Source: Endozoicomonas sp. (ex Botrylloides leachii)
Lineage (GTDB): Bacteria > Pseudomonadota > Gammaproteobacteria > Pseudomonadales > Endozoicomonadaceae
Direction: 5' to 3'
DNA: 47,134 nt
Assembly (NCBI GenBank): GCA_028728195.1
Contig: JAQYUY010000082.1
Location: 1-47,134 of the forward strand
The notes beneath the pieces were generated by a model. It was given only the letters and a program-made list of their open reading frames with translations, made no database searches and had not been told where the DNA came from. Every line of letters starts with the position of its first letter. Within the stretch, counting starts at the first letter, position 1. This document shows, one piece after another, positions 8,134 to 17,022 of the stretch. Made by a program: the position numbers and the translations under genes.

Positions 8134-10035
8134 ATGATTAAATTAAATTCTCTCAGTTTACTCCGCAAGGATAACACCTTGTTGGAGGATGTCAGTATCA
8201 TTATTCACTCAGGGCAGCATGTAGGCCTTGTTGGAGCAAATGGAGCAGGTAAATCCAGCCTATTGGCGCTTTTTACCCATGAGCTGCATCCTGATAAAGG
8301 TGATTTTTCTATTAATGCTAGCCGGGGCATATCGCATATGTCTCAAGAAATCCTAGCATTAAACAGGCAGGCTATTGATTATGTGCTTGATGGAGACAAA
8401 AAACTCAGGGCTGTTGAACTAGCAATAGCTGAGGCTGAAAAAAATAAAGTTTACGAACATATAGGTGATTTGCATGATCAATACCTATTAGCCGATGGTT
8501 ATACGGCTAGATCAAGGGCTGAGCAACTATTGCTAGGGTTGGGGTTTCATTACGGTGATATAAAAAAAAGCGTACAGGATTTTTCTGGTGGCTGGCGTAT
8601 GCGCTTGAACCTAGCTAGGGCATTAATGTGTCCTGCTGATATTTTGTTGTTAGATGAGCCAACTAATCACCTGGATTTGGATGCTATTATTTGGCTTGAG
8701 AATTTTCTGAAACGATTTCAAGGAATCTTTATTGTTATATCTCATGATCGTGATTTCCTTGATGCGGTTACAGATACCACGCTACATATTGAACAAAAGA
8801 AACTCTATAAATATCGGGGGGGCTATTCGGCTTTTGAAAAGTTAAGAGTAGAGCGTTTAGCGCAACAACAAGTACTTCATGAAAAACAACAACAACAGAA
8901 AGCGCATATGCAACGTTTTGTTGAGCGCTTTAGGGCTAAGGCATCCAAGGCAAAACAAGCGCAGAGTCGTCTGAAAGCACTGGAACGTCTTGAAGAGATT
9001 GCTCCAGCTCACGCAGATTCACCTTTTTCATTTAGCTTTCCTGAGGCTGAAAAGATATCATCTCCTTTGTTGACGCTTAATCACTCTAGCTTGGGTTATA
9101 GCAATAAAGTTATCCTCAAAGCTAATATCAGCATCTTGCTGGGTGCTCGTATTGGCTTGCTTGGTAATAATGGCGCAGGGAAATCAACATTAATCAAAAG
9201 CCTTTCTGGTACCGTGCCACTAATTACTGGAGAGAGGCAACAAGGGGAGCACTTACGACTTGGTTATTTTGCTCAGCACCAGTTAGAAAGTCTTGATTGT
9301 TCTGCTAGTCCTCTACTGCATTTGCAACGGTTATCGCCTGGCGCTCAAGAGCAGGAGCTGCGAAATTTTCTTGGTGGTTTTGGCTTTAATGGTGATAAAG
9401 CATTAGGCGTTATAGAAGGTTTTTCCGGAGGAGAGAAAGCAAGGCTAGCGTTAGCGATTATTGCTTGGCAAAAACCTAATTTATTACTGCTGGATGAGCC
9501 AACGAATCATTTGGATTTAGAAATGCGTTATGCGTTGACTGTTGCGTTACAGTCATTTTCTGGTGCCATGATTCTGGTATCTCATGATAGGAGCCTAATA
9601 CGCAATACGACAGATCAGCTTTTGTCTATCCATGACGGTCAGTTAAAAGATTTTTCCGGAGATCTAGATGATTACAGCAACTGGCTTTCTCAACAGGAAA
9701 TGGAGTCAAAGAAAGAAGGCGGGAGAAAGAGCGTTGATTCTCGATATACTACGCAAACTAAAAAAGATCAAAAGCGCCTAGAAGCAGAAAAACGTAAAGC
9801 GCTTCGGCCACTAAAGCTTAAGATTGAAGAAGTTGAAAAGCAGGTCGATGACTATCAAGCTCAGTTAATTGTTGTTCAGGAGAAACTTGCTACCCCTTCA
9901 ATTTATGAAGAAAGTAACAAGTCTAAGCTTCAAGAAATTCTTGGAAAACAAGTGGCACTAAAAAAACAATTATCAGACGCTGAAGATTTATGGATGGAGC
10001 TACAAGAACAGTGGGAAATGGCTGATATTGGTTGA
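8134..10035 (+). CDS. yheS: ABC-F family ATP-binding protein YheS
   Basis: 633 residues with two ABC domains and no membrane segments, closely resembling E. coli YheS. Walker A motifs are GANGAGKS at 34-41 and GNNGAGKS in the second half. Signature motifs are FSGGWRMRLNLA and FSGGEKARLALA, each followed by LLLDEPTNHLDL. The inter-domain linker (FVERFRAKASKAKQAQSR) is the basic ABC-F linker that reaches into the ribosome. A C-terminal coiled coil covers about 535-625. ABC-F proteins act on ribosomes; YheS is linked to relief of stalled translation. No neighbour appears to share its operon. Confidence 0.93.
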   Translation: MIKLNSLSLLRKDNTLLEDVSIIIHSGQHVGLVGANGAGKSSLLALFTHELHPDKGDFSINASRGISHMSQEILALNRQAIDYVLDGDKKLRAVELAIAEAEKNKVYEHIGDLHDQYLLADGYTARSRAEQLLLGLGFHYGDIKKSVQDFSGGWRMRLNLARALMCPADILLLDEPTNHLDLDAIIWLENFLKRFQGIFIVISHDRDFLDAVTDTTLHIEQKKLYKYRGGYSAFEKLRVERLAQQQVLHEKQQQQKAHMQRFVERFRAKASKAKQAQSRLKALERLEEIAPAHADSPFSFSFPEAEKISSPLLTLNHSSLGYSNKVILKANISILLGARIGLLGNNGAGKSTLIKSLSGTVPLITGERQQGEHLRLGYFAQHQLESLDCSASPLLHLQRLSPGAQEQELRNFLGGFGFNGDKALGVIEGFSGGEKARLALAIIAWQKPNLLLLDEPTNHLDLEMRYALTVALQSFSGAMILVSHDRSLIRNTTDQLLSIHDGQLKDFSGDLDDYSNWLSQQEMESKKEGGRKSVDSRYTTQTKKDQKRLEAEKRKALRPLKLKIEEVEKQVDDYQAQLIVVQEKLATPSIYEESNKSKLQEILGKQVALKKQLSDAEDLWMELQEQWEMADIG

Positions 10036-10366
10036 ATAAGTGAGTAATAAAAACCTAATTTTTTAATATGCTATTGCTCTGATCATCCGAATCACCAACG
10101 CTGCGTTGGTGCTATTCGCAATTGTCTTGCTATTGCTCGCTCATAATTTCGCCTTATTTTGGAGTCCAGCTGCTCATCATAGTAGTTAGCCCATATGATT
10201 GGTATAAATAATCTACCTGTTATAGATGATAGCCTTTGAAAATGCTTCTTTAACAGTAGTAATTCCAAGCCCTATTTGGCAGTTACTGATTTTGAAAAAA
10301 ATATCTGCCAGATTAGGTCTGAATTACTACACCGCATAGCCATCTAAGATGACACTTTTTTTATTT
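10036..10366. other. Intergenic region carrying repeat copy A
   Basis: Convergent intergenic region between yheS and the ZapB-like gene. Most of it is copy A of the dispersed repeat (10085-10207); nothing else is recognised. Confidence 0.5.
10085..10207 (+). repeat. Dispersed 123-bp repeat, copy A
   Basis: Shares an ordered set of blocks with the copies at 13726, 15602 and 37446 (complement): a CGAATACC-like start, a hairpin core around TGCTATT, a TTCCGCCTT-like block, TGGAGTCCAGCTG, GTAGTTAG and a GGTAT end. The AATACC/GGTATT ends are a short inverted repeat. This copy is the most diverged in the core (CAATTGTCTTGCTATTG). Confidence 0.75.
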
Positions 10367-10618
10367 TCAAGCAGTGACTGCTTCAGATGATTGATTAGAC
10401 TCAACATCCTCATTATCTTCTGCAATACTACTTAACTTGCCTAAAATACTAACGACTTTGTCATTCCAAAGTCCCAGCTCTTGTTTCAAGGTGATGTTCT
10501 CTTCTTCTAATGTCGTATTAGCTGTTTTTAGCTCCTCAAGCTCCATTCTCGATAGTTCCAGTTTATCGATCAGGTTTTGCAATCTAGATTCTAGTTGAGC
10601 TAATGACTCTATAGACAT
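10367..10618 (-). CDS. Small coiled-coil protein, ZapB-like (TIGR02449 type)
   Basis: 83 residues, almost entirely coiled coil from residue 5 to 60 with heptad leucines (LAQLESRLQNLIDKLELSR). The family is a small cell-division-associated coiled coil, usually located beside zapA and ubiH in pseudomonads. Here it stands alone, facing yheS and some 160 bases downstream of folK on the same strand. A role at the division site is by family analogy only. Confidence 0.65.
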   Translation of the reverse strand: MSIESLAQLESRLQNLIDKLELSRMELEELKTANTTLEEENITLKQELGLWNDKVVSILGKLSSIAEDNEDVESNQSSEAVTA

Positions 10619-10776
10619 GGCAGGTTCCTAATTTATGAAGCTAAAACTTTAATTAACATTTTTCATATATTTTAAACGATACGATAGCACATTGTTGGAC
10701 ACAAGGTGTGATAACATAAAAATGTATATGCTATATAGGTTGCTTGTTAGTATGAGTATACTAAATAGGCATTAAA

Positions 10777-11271
10777 TTAAGCCCAAGACTCAGAAATCAT
10801 ATCAAGTCCATTGAAGCTCACTTTATCTAATAATGACGATAATTTTCCATGTGTTGGTACCACCAAATTAGGTGCAATATCATTCAATGGATATAGTACA
10901 AAAGGACGAAGATGCATTTGATAATGAGGAATAACCAGTTGCTTGGTATTCAGTATTTTATCTCCATATAATAAAATATCGAGGTCAAGAGTCCGCGGTC
11001 CCCAATGCACATTTCTTACGCGACCATTTTTATTTTCTATACATTGCAAGCAAGTGAGTAAATCATTGGGCGACAAATTTGTAGTAATAGAGACTACAGC
11101 ATTATAGTAGTCAGGCTGGTTTTTTTGCCCAACCGGGTCACTTCGATATAGTTTGGAGCATGCTATAAGACGGATACCTGATTCTGCATCAATATCACCT
11201 ACCGCACATTTTAAGTATTGCTGGGGATGATCAAGATTACTACCCAGGGCAATATAAGCGGTTACGGACAT
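10777..11271 (-). CDS. folK: 2-amino-4-hydroxy-6-hydroxymethyldihydropteridine pyrophosphokinase
   Basis: 164 residues. Transfers pyrophosphate from ATP to 6-hydroxymethyl-dihydropterin in folate synthesis. Visible family blocks are ALGSNLDHPQQYL, the pterin-side YRSDPVG, the NAVV strand and the HPPK signature GPRTLDLDILLYG with metal-binding aspartates. PHYQMHLRPFVLYPL follows. It lies 41 bases after pcnB on the same strand, a conserved gammaproteobacterial pair, with AAGGGAG upstream. Confidence 0.95.
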   Translation of the reverse strand: MSVTAYIALGSNLDHPQQYLKCAVGDIDAESGIRLIACSKLYRSDPVGQKNQPDYYNAVVSITTNLSPNDLLTCLQCIENKNGRVRNVHWGPRTLDLDILLYGDKILNTKQLVIPHYQMHLRPFVLYPLNDIAPNLVVPTHGKLSSLLDKVSFNGLDMISESWA

Positions 11272-11312
11272 TACAGCTTGTTCTCCCTTAACAACGTGAT
11301 GATATTCTTGGC

Positions 11313-12812
11313 TTATTTTCGGTTTCTCGGGTAATCAGCAATTTGCTTGCGCCTTCGGTACTTTCGTGAATTACTCGTCTTTCGATTATTGGCCCCTCTC
11401 ATGGTAGAAATTAGTTTCTGGCGATCAGGCTCATTGCTTTTTTGAATATCAGTCCACCACTTGCTAGCATCAGCAAGCTGTTCACCAGCGGCTTCTCGTA
11501 ACAATAAAAAGTCATAAGCGGCTCTGAAACGAGGGTGTTCAAGAATAGAGTTAATAGTTCGAGGCTGACGACGTTCAAGGCGGTGTTGCAGTTCCCAAAT
11601 TTCTCGAATACCCATGGAGAATCTTTTAGGTATTGCTGTGTGCCGTGCTTGATTTTCCAAAACTGCCATAGCGGCTTGTTGTAAGGCCGGTACAGGCCGT
11701 ATTCCTTGGTCTTCAAAGGTTGTTTTGCACTTGTTTAACGGCCCCCAAAGCAACGTAGCAAAAAGGAAAGCAGGCGTCACGGGCTTATTTTTCCTTATAC
11801 GATCATCAGTGCTTAGTAATCCTTGATGTATTAACGCTTCAACGTATTCATTTTGATCATGCAACTCACGGTTTGTTGCAGGAAAGAGATTATCGAGTAA
11901 TTCATATTCTCTTAGGAGCGAAAATGTTTTAACCCCATTACCGGATTGCAATAATTTTAGTACTTCATCAAATAAGCGGGAGCTGGGAATATCTTTGAGC
12001 AAGGAAGCTAACTCTTGAATTGGTTTTTTAGTCTCTGTCGCTATATTAAAGCTAAGCTTCGCAGCAAAACGAACAGCGCGCAGCATCCTTACTGGGTCTT
12101 CATGGTAGCGCAGTCGCGCATCACCAATTAGCCGTAGCTGCTTAGCATGTAGGTCATTAATGCCGCCGCAATAGTCGATCACCGTAAAATTACGGCTATC
12201 ATAGTACAGTGCATTGATGGTAAAGTCTCTTCGCAAGGCATCATCTTCCATTGAGCCATAGACATTATCTCTCAAAATTCGGCCCGATGCAGAGTGTTGT
12301 GAGCGGTCAGACACAGAGGCATCATTAGCAGAATGATTTGCTCTGAAGGTTGCAACTTCAATGGTCTCGCGCCCAAATAGGATGTGAACTAGTTTAAAGC
12401 GGCGGCCAATCACTCTAGAATTACGAAATAGCTGGCGGACTTCTTCAGGTGTTGCACTTGTTGCCACATCAAAATCTTTAGGCTGTAATCCAAGATACAT
12501 ATCTCGTATACAACCCCCAACAAGGTAGGCATCATGGCCTTGACTAGTTAGTCGGTTCAGCACTTTTAATGCATTATCACTGATTTTTTTACGTGAAATA
12601 GGATGATTATCTCGTCGGGTAATAAAATCAGCTTCAGCCACTTGGTTGGCTTCCATACTGGCATAGTTGTTACGAGGTAGCTTTGCTGCTGCCTGACCAG
12701 AGGACATTTTGATATTGTCACGCCTAAATCGCTTACAGAGCTGTCGGAGTATAAGCCCAAAAATAAGTACTATTACAAAAACACCCACTGCGGTGCTTAA
12801 CCATTCTTGCAT
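11313..12812 (-). CDS. pcnB: Poly(A) polymerase I with N-terminal membrane segment
   Basis: 499 residues; adds 3' poly(A) tails to RNA and promotes decay. The nucleotidyltransferase core has GGCIRDMYLGLQPKDFDV (GG motif plus the catalytic DxD) and then RDFTINALYYD and YHEDPVRMLRAVRFAAKL. The C-terminus is basic, as in PcnB. Residues 7-25 (TAVGVFVIVLIFGLILRQL) form a predicted transmembrane helix followed by a basic stretch, and are not part of the usual core. The ribosome binding site is poor. The next Met (residue 36) has no better site and would remove the membrane segment. Confidence 0.92.
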   Translation of the reverse strand: MQEWLSTAVGVFVIVLIFGLILRQLCKRFRRDNIKMSSGQAAAKLPRNNYASMEANQVAEADFITRRDNHPISRKKISDNALKVLNRLTSQGHDAYLVGGCIRDMYLGLQPKDFDVATSATPEEVRQLFRNSRVIGRRFKLVHILFGRETIEVATFRANHSANDASVSDRSQHSASGRILRDNVYGSMEDDALRRDFTINALYYDSRNFTVIDYCGGINDLHAKQLRLIGDARLRYHEDPVRMLRAVRFAAKLSFNIATETKKPIQELASLLKDIPSSRLFDEVLKLLQSGNGVKTFSLLREYELLDNLFPATNRELHDQNEYVEALIHQGLLSTDDRIRKNKPVTPAFLFATLLWGPLNKCKTTFEDQGIRPVPALQQAAMAVLENQARHTAIPKRFSMGIREIWELQHRLERRQPRTINSILEHPRFRAAYDFLLLREAAGEQLADASKWWTDIQKSNEPDRQKLISTMRGANNRKTSNSRKYRRRKQIADYPRNRK

Positions 12813-13280
12813 AAAATTTTCTATATCGTTTTCCTATAAATATTGCTTAACCTTTGTTAATAAGGTTAAAACAATTAAGTAAGAGCAATTAAGCCCTGTT
12901 AGTCAGTTTGGTTGTTATAATAGCATTACCGAGCGAGAACCAGTAGTTCTTAACGCATTCATGTGATGTTATTAATTAGCAGTCTTATGTGCTTCCATCT
13001 CACGCCTAATTAAATAAGGCTATTCTTTTTTTAAAAAATATCAGCTGCATTCTTAACAGTTCAGTATTTAGGGATTAGTATTTCCTATACAACTATAACT
13101 TGTTAGTAATTAGACTAGTGATTCTCACCAAAAGCTAGCGTAATGGCTTAACTATGCGTATAATTGGCCTCAGTTTATTCGGGGCTCTAGAGCTCGGCTA
13201 GTTAAAGTTGGGCTTAACCGTTTATCAAATCTGGATTAGTAGTTATTGCTATGTGGTCTGGATTATAAAATGTTAGAAAA
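12813..13280. other. Intergenic region between pcnB and the CAU tRNA
   Basis: Divergent promoters of pcnB (minus) and the tRNA (plus) must lie here. A TATAAA at 13265-13270 sits a plausible distance before the tRNA. No ORF is convincing. Confidence 0.4.
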
Positions 13281-13357
13281 GCGCCTATAGCTCAGTTGGT
13301 TAGAGCAGCGGTCTCATAAACCGTTGGTCGCAGGTTCAAGTCCTGCTGGGCGCACCA
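13281..13357 (+). tRNA. tRNA with CAU anticodon, probably tRNA-Ile2 (or elongator tRNA-Met)
   Basis: A complete 77-nt cloverleaf with encoded CCA. Anticodon loop is CTCATAA. The acceptor stem has C4-G69 and C5-G68, the anticodon stem starts with G27-T43 and the variable loop is TGGTC. These features match E. coli tRNA-Ile2 (lysidine-modified) better than its elongator tRNA-Met. The identity choice is inference; the presence of a CAU tRNA is not in doubt. Confidence 0.95.
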
Positions 13358-13526
13358 GTTTAGTTACATACGTAGTGGTTGGACTGAAGGAATAAAGTCA
13401 ACTTTGTTAACCAGCAGTGTATGTACACTTAACAACCAGTAACTCTCCGGTATCACTAGTGATCAGGTAAAGCTTGAAATAATAATTTACATTCGGTTGA
13501 GTTGATTATCCCAGACTAATTTATTT

Positions 13527-13727
13527 TTAAACACTTTGTGGCGAAGTGACTAACTTTTTTTCAGACAGCGATAGCTGTTTAATAAATATAAGACCTAAAG
13601 AAGCCTTGCCATAACGCACCTTCAAGAAAATGAAGAGTACCAAAAGCGCTTGTACGCTTGTAATATAAACGCTAGAATCAGTTGCAATACCAATCATCGT
13701 CTCTAATCCCGCTATGGCCTTAGCCAT
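13527..13727 (-). pseudogene. Possible fragment of a membrane (ion-channel-like) protein
   Basis: A 66-codon frame whose first 15 residues (MAKAIAGLETMIGIA) and following hydrophobic segment resemble the last membrane helix of two-transmembrane potassium channels, where a GR(M)LA-LEALIG pattern is usual. The frame starts exactly where repeat copy B begins and meets a stop within the repeat, as expected for a gene cut off at that junction. The resemblance is short and uncertain. Confidence 0.22.
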
Positions 13728-13848
13728 CCGAATACCGGCGTTGCACTAGAGTTTTTTTTCAATAGTCCGGCTATTATTCATCATTTGCCTTTTCTGTAAT
13801 CCAACTGTCCATGCTTATTACAGTAGTTAGAAAACATAATTGGTATAA
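13726..13848 (+). repeat. Dispersed 123-bp repeat, copy B
   Basis: Same length and block order as copy A. The hairpin core is AATAG TCCGG CTATT; the right part holds CCAACTGTCCATGCTTATTA, then GTAGTTAGAAAACATAATTG and GGTAT. It lies downstream of radA. Confidence 0.75.
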
Positions 13849-14092
13849 TGGACCAGCGTATACAAGTGTATGTTCTGGAATTTTATGCATTTTCGTATGA
13901 GTTTGAGATCTTATATTATCTTATCAGCACAGTACCGTATTATATCAAGGTTCCACTTCATCACATCAAGCTTGACAATAATAAGAGAGATATCGAGCTA
14001 TTTAACTAATTTAGGGTTTAAAAATTATACGCAAAAGATTATCAATAACTTCTGTAGCTTTTTTGCAGTTCATTTTTTTATGACTTGATGTA

Positions 14093-15490
14093 TTACAGCG
14101 AATCAAGGGCTTCAGAAAGCTTGTGAATGGCTACTATCGTTAACCCTTCAATTGGTTTTCTTGGCTTATTAGCAGCAGGTACAATAGCTCGTTTATAGCC
14201 ATGCTTTGCTGCCTCGATTAGTCGTTCTTGTCCGTTTGCCACTGGGCGAATTTCACCGGCAAGACCAACTTCACCGAAAGCTATTAAATCTTGCGGTAAT
14301 GAGTTATCACGTAAACTCGAAACAGCAGCTAAAAGACTGGCAAGGTCTGCACTTGTTTCGGTAACTTTTACACCACCCACAACATTAATAAACACATCCT
14401 GATCACTGGTAAAAATACCACCATGTCGGGCAAGGATTGCTAATAGCATTGCTAGTCGATTTTGATCTAGCCCAATAGTTACACGTCGAGGATTTCCTAA
14501 TTGAGAGTCAACTACAAGCGCTTGAATTTCAATTAGTAGCGGGCGGGTTCCCTCCCAAAGTACGCTAATAATGCTGCCTGATGTTGGTTCTGGTGTTCTT
14601 GATAGAAAAATAGCAGAAGGATTTTTTACTTCTTTTAATCCTTTCTCGGTCATTGCAAAAATACCTAGCTCGTTTACTTGGCCAAAACGGTTTTTGGTTG
14701 CTCGCATAATTCTAAAGCGAGCATCATCCGTATTTCCCAGCATGAGTTGGGTATCGATTATATGTGATAAGGTCATAGGGCCAGCAAGAGAATTATCTTT
14801 GGTTACATGGCCAACAACTAATAGTACTGTGCCTGTCTGCTTGGCAAAACGAGTAAGGTAGGCAGCAGATTCACGCACCTGCGCAACCCCACCGGGAGCA
14901 GAGTCAATGCCATTCATATACATTACTTGTATAGAGTCGATTACAATGATGTTTGGTTTTTCTTGTTCTGCAACTGAAATAATATTTTCAACAGACGTTT
15001 CTGCCAACATTTTTAGGTGGGCAGTAGGTAAACGAAGACGATTTGCTCGGGCGGCTATTTGTTGCATTGACTCCTCTCCTGAGACATACAATGCATTCAT
15101 TTCTTGTGCAACATGACAGAGTATCTGTAATAAAATAGTGCTTTTCCCTGCACCTGGGTGCCCACCAATAAGAATAGCGCTGCCTTTTACAAAACCACCG
15201 CCTAATACTCGGTCAAATTCGGGCATACCGCTGGAAAAGCGTGGCGCATCTTCAATTTCGACATCTTTAAGTAATTTTAGATCATCAAGGGTACCGGAAA
15301 AACCGGATTTATTAGCGGCAGCAATTGCGGGTGAACTTGCGGGACCAAGATTGACTTCTTTAAATGTATTCCATGCTTTGCAGTCAGGGCACTGCCCTTG
15401 CCATTTTGCAGACTCACTACCACAATCAGTGCAAACGTAAACTTTTTTGGATTTTTGCTTGCTCATATTAAAAAAACCAGAAAATGCCAT
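14093..15490 (-). CDS. radA: DNA repair protein RadA (Sms)
   Basis: A cytoplasmic RecA-like ATPase that promotes branch migration during recombinational repair. In order: zinc finger CTDCGSESAKWQGQCPDC, Walker A GGHPGAGKST, the RadA-specific KNRFG motif (ATKNRFGQVNELG), and a Lon-protease-like C-terminal domain ending with the VAIHKLSEAL tail. The first eight residues (MAFSGFFN) precede the usual start; ATG at residue 9 (15466) matches the family N-terminus, though neither has a strong Shine-Dalgarno. Full length for the family. Confidence 0.95.
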   Translation of the reverse strand: MAFSGFFNMSKQKSKKVYVCTDCGSESAKWQGQCPDCKAWNTFKEVNLGPASSPAIAAANKSGFSGTLDDLKLLKDVEIEDAPRFSSGMPEFDRVLGGGFVKGSAILIGGHPGAGKSTILLQILCHVAQEMNALYVSGEESMQQIAARANRLRLPTAHLKMLAETSVENIISVAEQEKPNIIVIDSIQVMYMNGIDSAPGGVAQVRESAAYLTRFAKQTGTVLLVVGHVTKDNSLAGPMTLSHIIDTQLMLGNTDDARFRIMRATKNRFGQVNELGIFAMTEKGLKEVKNPSAIFLSRTPEPTSGSIISVLWEGTRPLLIEIQALVVDSQLGNPRRVTIGLDQNRLAMLLAILARHGGIFTSDQDVFINVVGGVKVTETSADLASLLAAVSSLRDNSLPQDLIAFGEVGLAGEIRPVANGQERLIEAAKHGYKRAIVPAANKPRKPIEGLTIVAIHKLSEALDSL

Positions 15491-15601
15491 TCTAGCTTTT
15501 CAGTCTATAAAGAGAAATATCTTCTTTAGAATTACTTATGATCTTTTGTGGGCAGTGTATACAAGCAATCATTTTTTCTAACAACGCGATTGCGCTGACC
15601 C

Positions 15602-15726
15602 TCTGAATAGTAGCACTGCATTGAGATTATTCGCAATAGTTCTGCTATTACTCATTATTCCGTCTTTTTCTGGCAGCCTGGCTGCCCATGTGCATTATGG
15701 TAGTTAGAAAGCATGGTTAGTATAAG
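15602..15726 (+). repeat. Dispersed 123-bp repeat, copy C
   Basis: About 125 bp with the same blocks as copies A, B and D: CTGAATAG start, CAATAGTTCTGCTATTACTC core, TTCCGTCTTTTTCTGG, GTAGTTAGAAAGCATGG and AGTATAAG end. It ends right at the tuf terminator. Confidence 0.75.
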
Positions 15727-15756
15727 AAAAAAACCGACTAAAAAGTCGGTTTTTTC
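15727..15756 (-). terminator. Intrinsic terminator of the str operon (bidirectional)
   Basis: Stem ACCGACT/AGTCGGT at 15733-15750 with a four-base loop, flanked by an A-run and a T-run that make it functional in both directions. It lies about 40 bases beyond the tuf stop, so the operon ends with tuf. Confidence 0.9.
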
Positions 15757-15793
15757 TGTGGTTTGCATTAATCAAAGAATATTCAAATAACTA

Positions 15794-16987
15794 TCATTCA
15801 ATGATTTTGGCAACGACACCAGCACCTACGGTACGACCACCTTCTCGGATGGCAAAACGTAAGCCATCTTCCATAGCGATAGGAGCAATTAGAGTGGCTT
15901 TAACGTTTACATTATCACCCGGCATAACCATTTCAACGCCTTCTGGAAGTTCTACAGCACCGGTCACATCAGTGGTTCGGAAGTAAAACTGTGGACGATA
16001 GCCTTTGAAGAAAGGTGTATGGCGGCCACCTTCATCCTTGGAAAGGACATAGACTTCTGCTTCAAATTTAGTGTGAGGTGTAACAGTACCAGGTTTAACC
16101 AAAACCTGACCACGCTCAACATCTTCACGCTTAGTACCACGAAGAAGACAGCCGACATTCTCACCTGCACGGCCTTCGTCCAGCAACTTGCGGAACATTT
16201 CTACGCCAGTAACGGTTGTTTTGGTGGTATCTTTGATACCAACGATTTCGATTTCTTCGCCGACTTTGACGATACCACGCTCAACACGACCGGTTACAAC
16301 TGTACCACGTCCTGCGATGGAGAATACATCCTCAATAGGCATCAAGAAGGGTTGATCAACAGCACGCTCTGGTTCAGGGATGTATTCATCCAAGGTTTCA
16401 ACCAGTTTACGTACTGCAGTTGTACCCATTTCTTTATCGTCTTTTCCTTCAAGCGCCATCAGGGCAGAGCCAACAATGATTGGGGTGTCATCACCTGGGA
16501 ATTCGTAAGTATCGAGTAGCTCACGTACTTCCATTTCGACCAATTCCAGTAGCTCTTCGTCGTCTACCATGTCAGCTTTGTTTAGGAATACAACGATATA
16601 AGGTACGCCGACCTGACGAGATAACAGGATATGCTCACGCGTTTGAGGCATGGGGCCATCAGCGGCAGAACATACAAGAATAGCACCATCCATCTGTGCA
16701 GCACCTGTAATCATGTTTTTAACGTAATCAGCGTGTCCTGGGCAGTCTACGTGCGCATAGTGGCGAGTTGGAGAATCATACTCTACGTGAGCTGTAGAGA
16801 TAGTGATGCCGCGCTCACGTTCTTCAGGTGCATTATCGATCTGATCAAATGCTTTAACGTCGCCGCCCCAAACTTCAGCACAAACGCGAGTTAGTGCTGC
16901 AGTTAGCGTAGTTTTACCATGGTCAACGTGACCGATTGTGCCCACGTTTACATGTGGTTTGTTACGCTCAAATTTTTCCTTAGCCAT
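15794..16987 (-). CDS. tuf: Elongation factor Tu
   Basis: 397 residues; the GTPase that delivers aminoacyl-tRNA to the ribosome. G motifs are [18 protein letters not shown] and NKADMVDD. Domain 2 starts near [14 protein letters not shown] and domain 3 ends in VVAKIIE. It is the last gene of rpsL-rpsG-fusA-tuf, 35 bases after fusA, and is followed by a terminator, so the S10 operon is not attached. Many gammaproteobacteria have a second tuf; none is in this window. Confidence 0.98.
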   Translation of the reverse strand: MAKEKFERNKPHVNVGTIGHVDHGKTTLTAALTRVCAEVWGGDVKAFDQIDNAPEERERGITISTAHVEYDSPTRHYAHVDCPGHADYVKNMITGAAQMDGAILVCSAADGPMPQTREHILLSRQVGVPYIVVFLNKADMVDDEELLELVEMEVRELLDTYEFPGDDTPIIVGSALMALEGKDDKEMGTTAVRKLVETLDEYIPEPERAVDQPFLMPIEDVFSIAGRGTVVTGRVERGIVKVGEEIEIVGIKDTTKTTVTGVEMFRKLLDEGRAGENVGCLLRGTKREDVERGQVLVKPGTVTPHTKFEAEVYVLSKDEGGRHTPFFKGYRPQFYFRTTDVTGAVELPEGVEMVMPGDNVNVKATLIAPIAMEDGLRFAIREGGRTVGAGVVAKIIE

Positions 16988-17022
16988 TTCTCTTAACCCT
17001 TGATATCAATGGATAGGGGTGA

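Larger units (their letters stand above)
13358..14092. other. Gene-poor region between tRNA and radA
   Basis: Contains a probable gene fragment (13527-13727) and repeat copy B (13726-13848). The rest has no recognisable gene. An open frame at 13870-14088 on the plus strand has unlikely composition and was not accepted. Confidence 0.4.

Noticed and set aside
10367..10618. SlyX-like protein
   Set aside because: Length and heptad pattern fit the ZapB-like TIGR02449 type better.
13870..14088. 72-codon plus-strand frame next to radA
   Set aside because: Ile/Phe/Ser-rich product typical of random AT-rich DNA, no ribosome binding site and no recognisable similarity.
16019..16519. 166-codon frame antisense to tuf
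   Set aside because: A shadow of the strongly biased tuf codons; EF-Tu on the other strand is certain.
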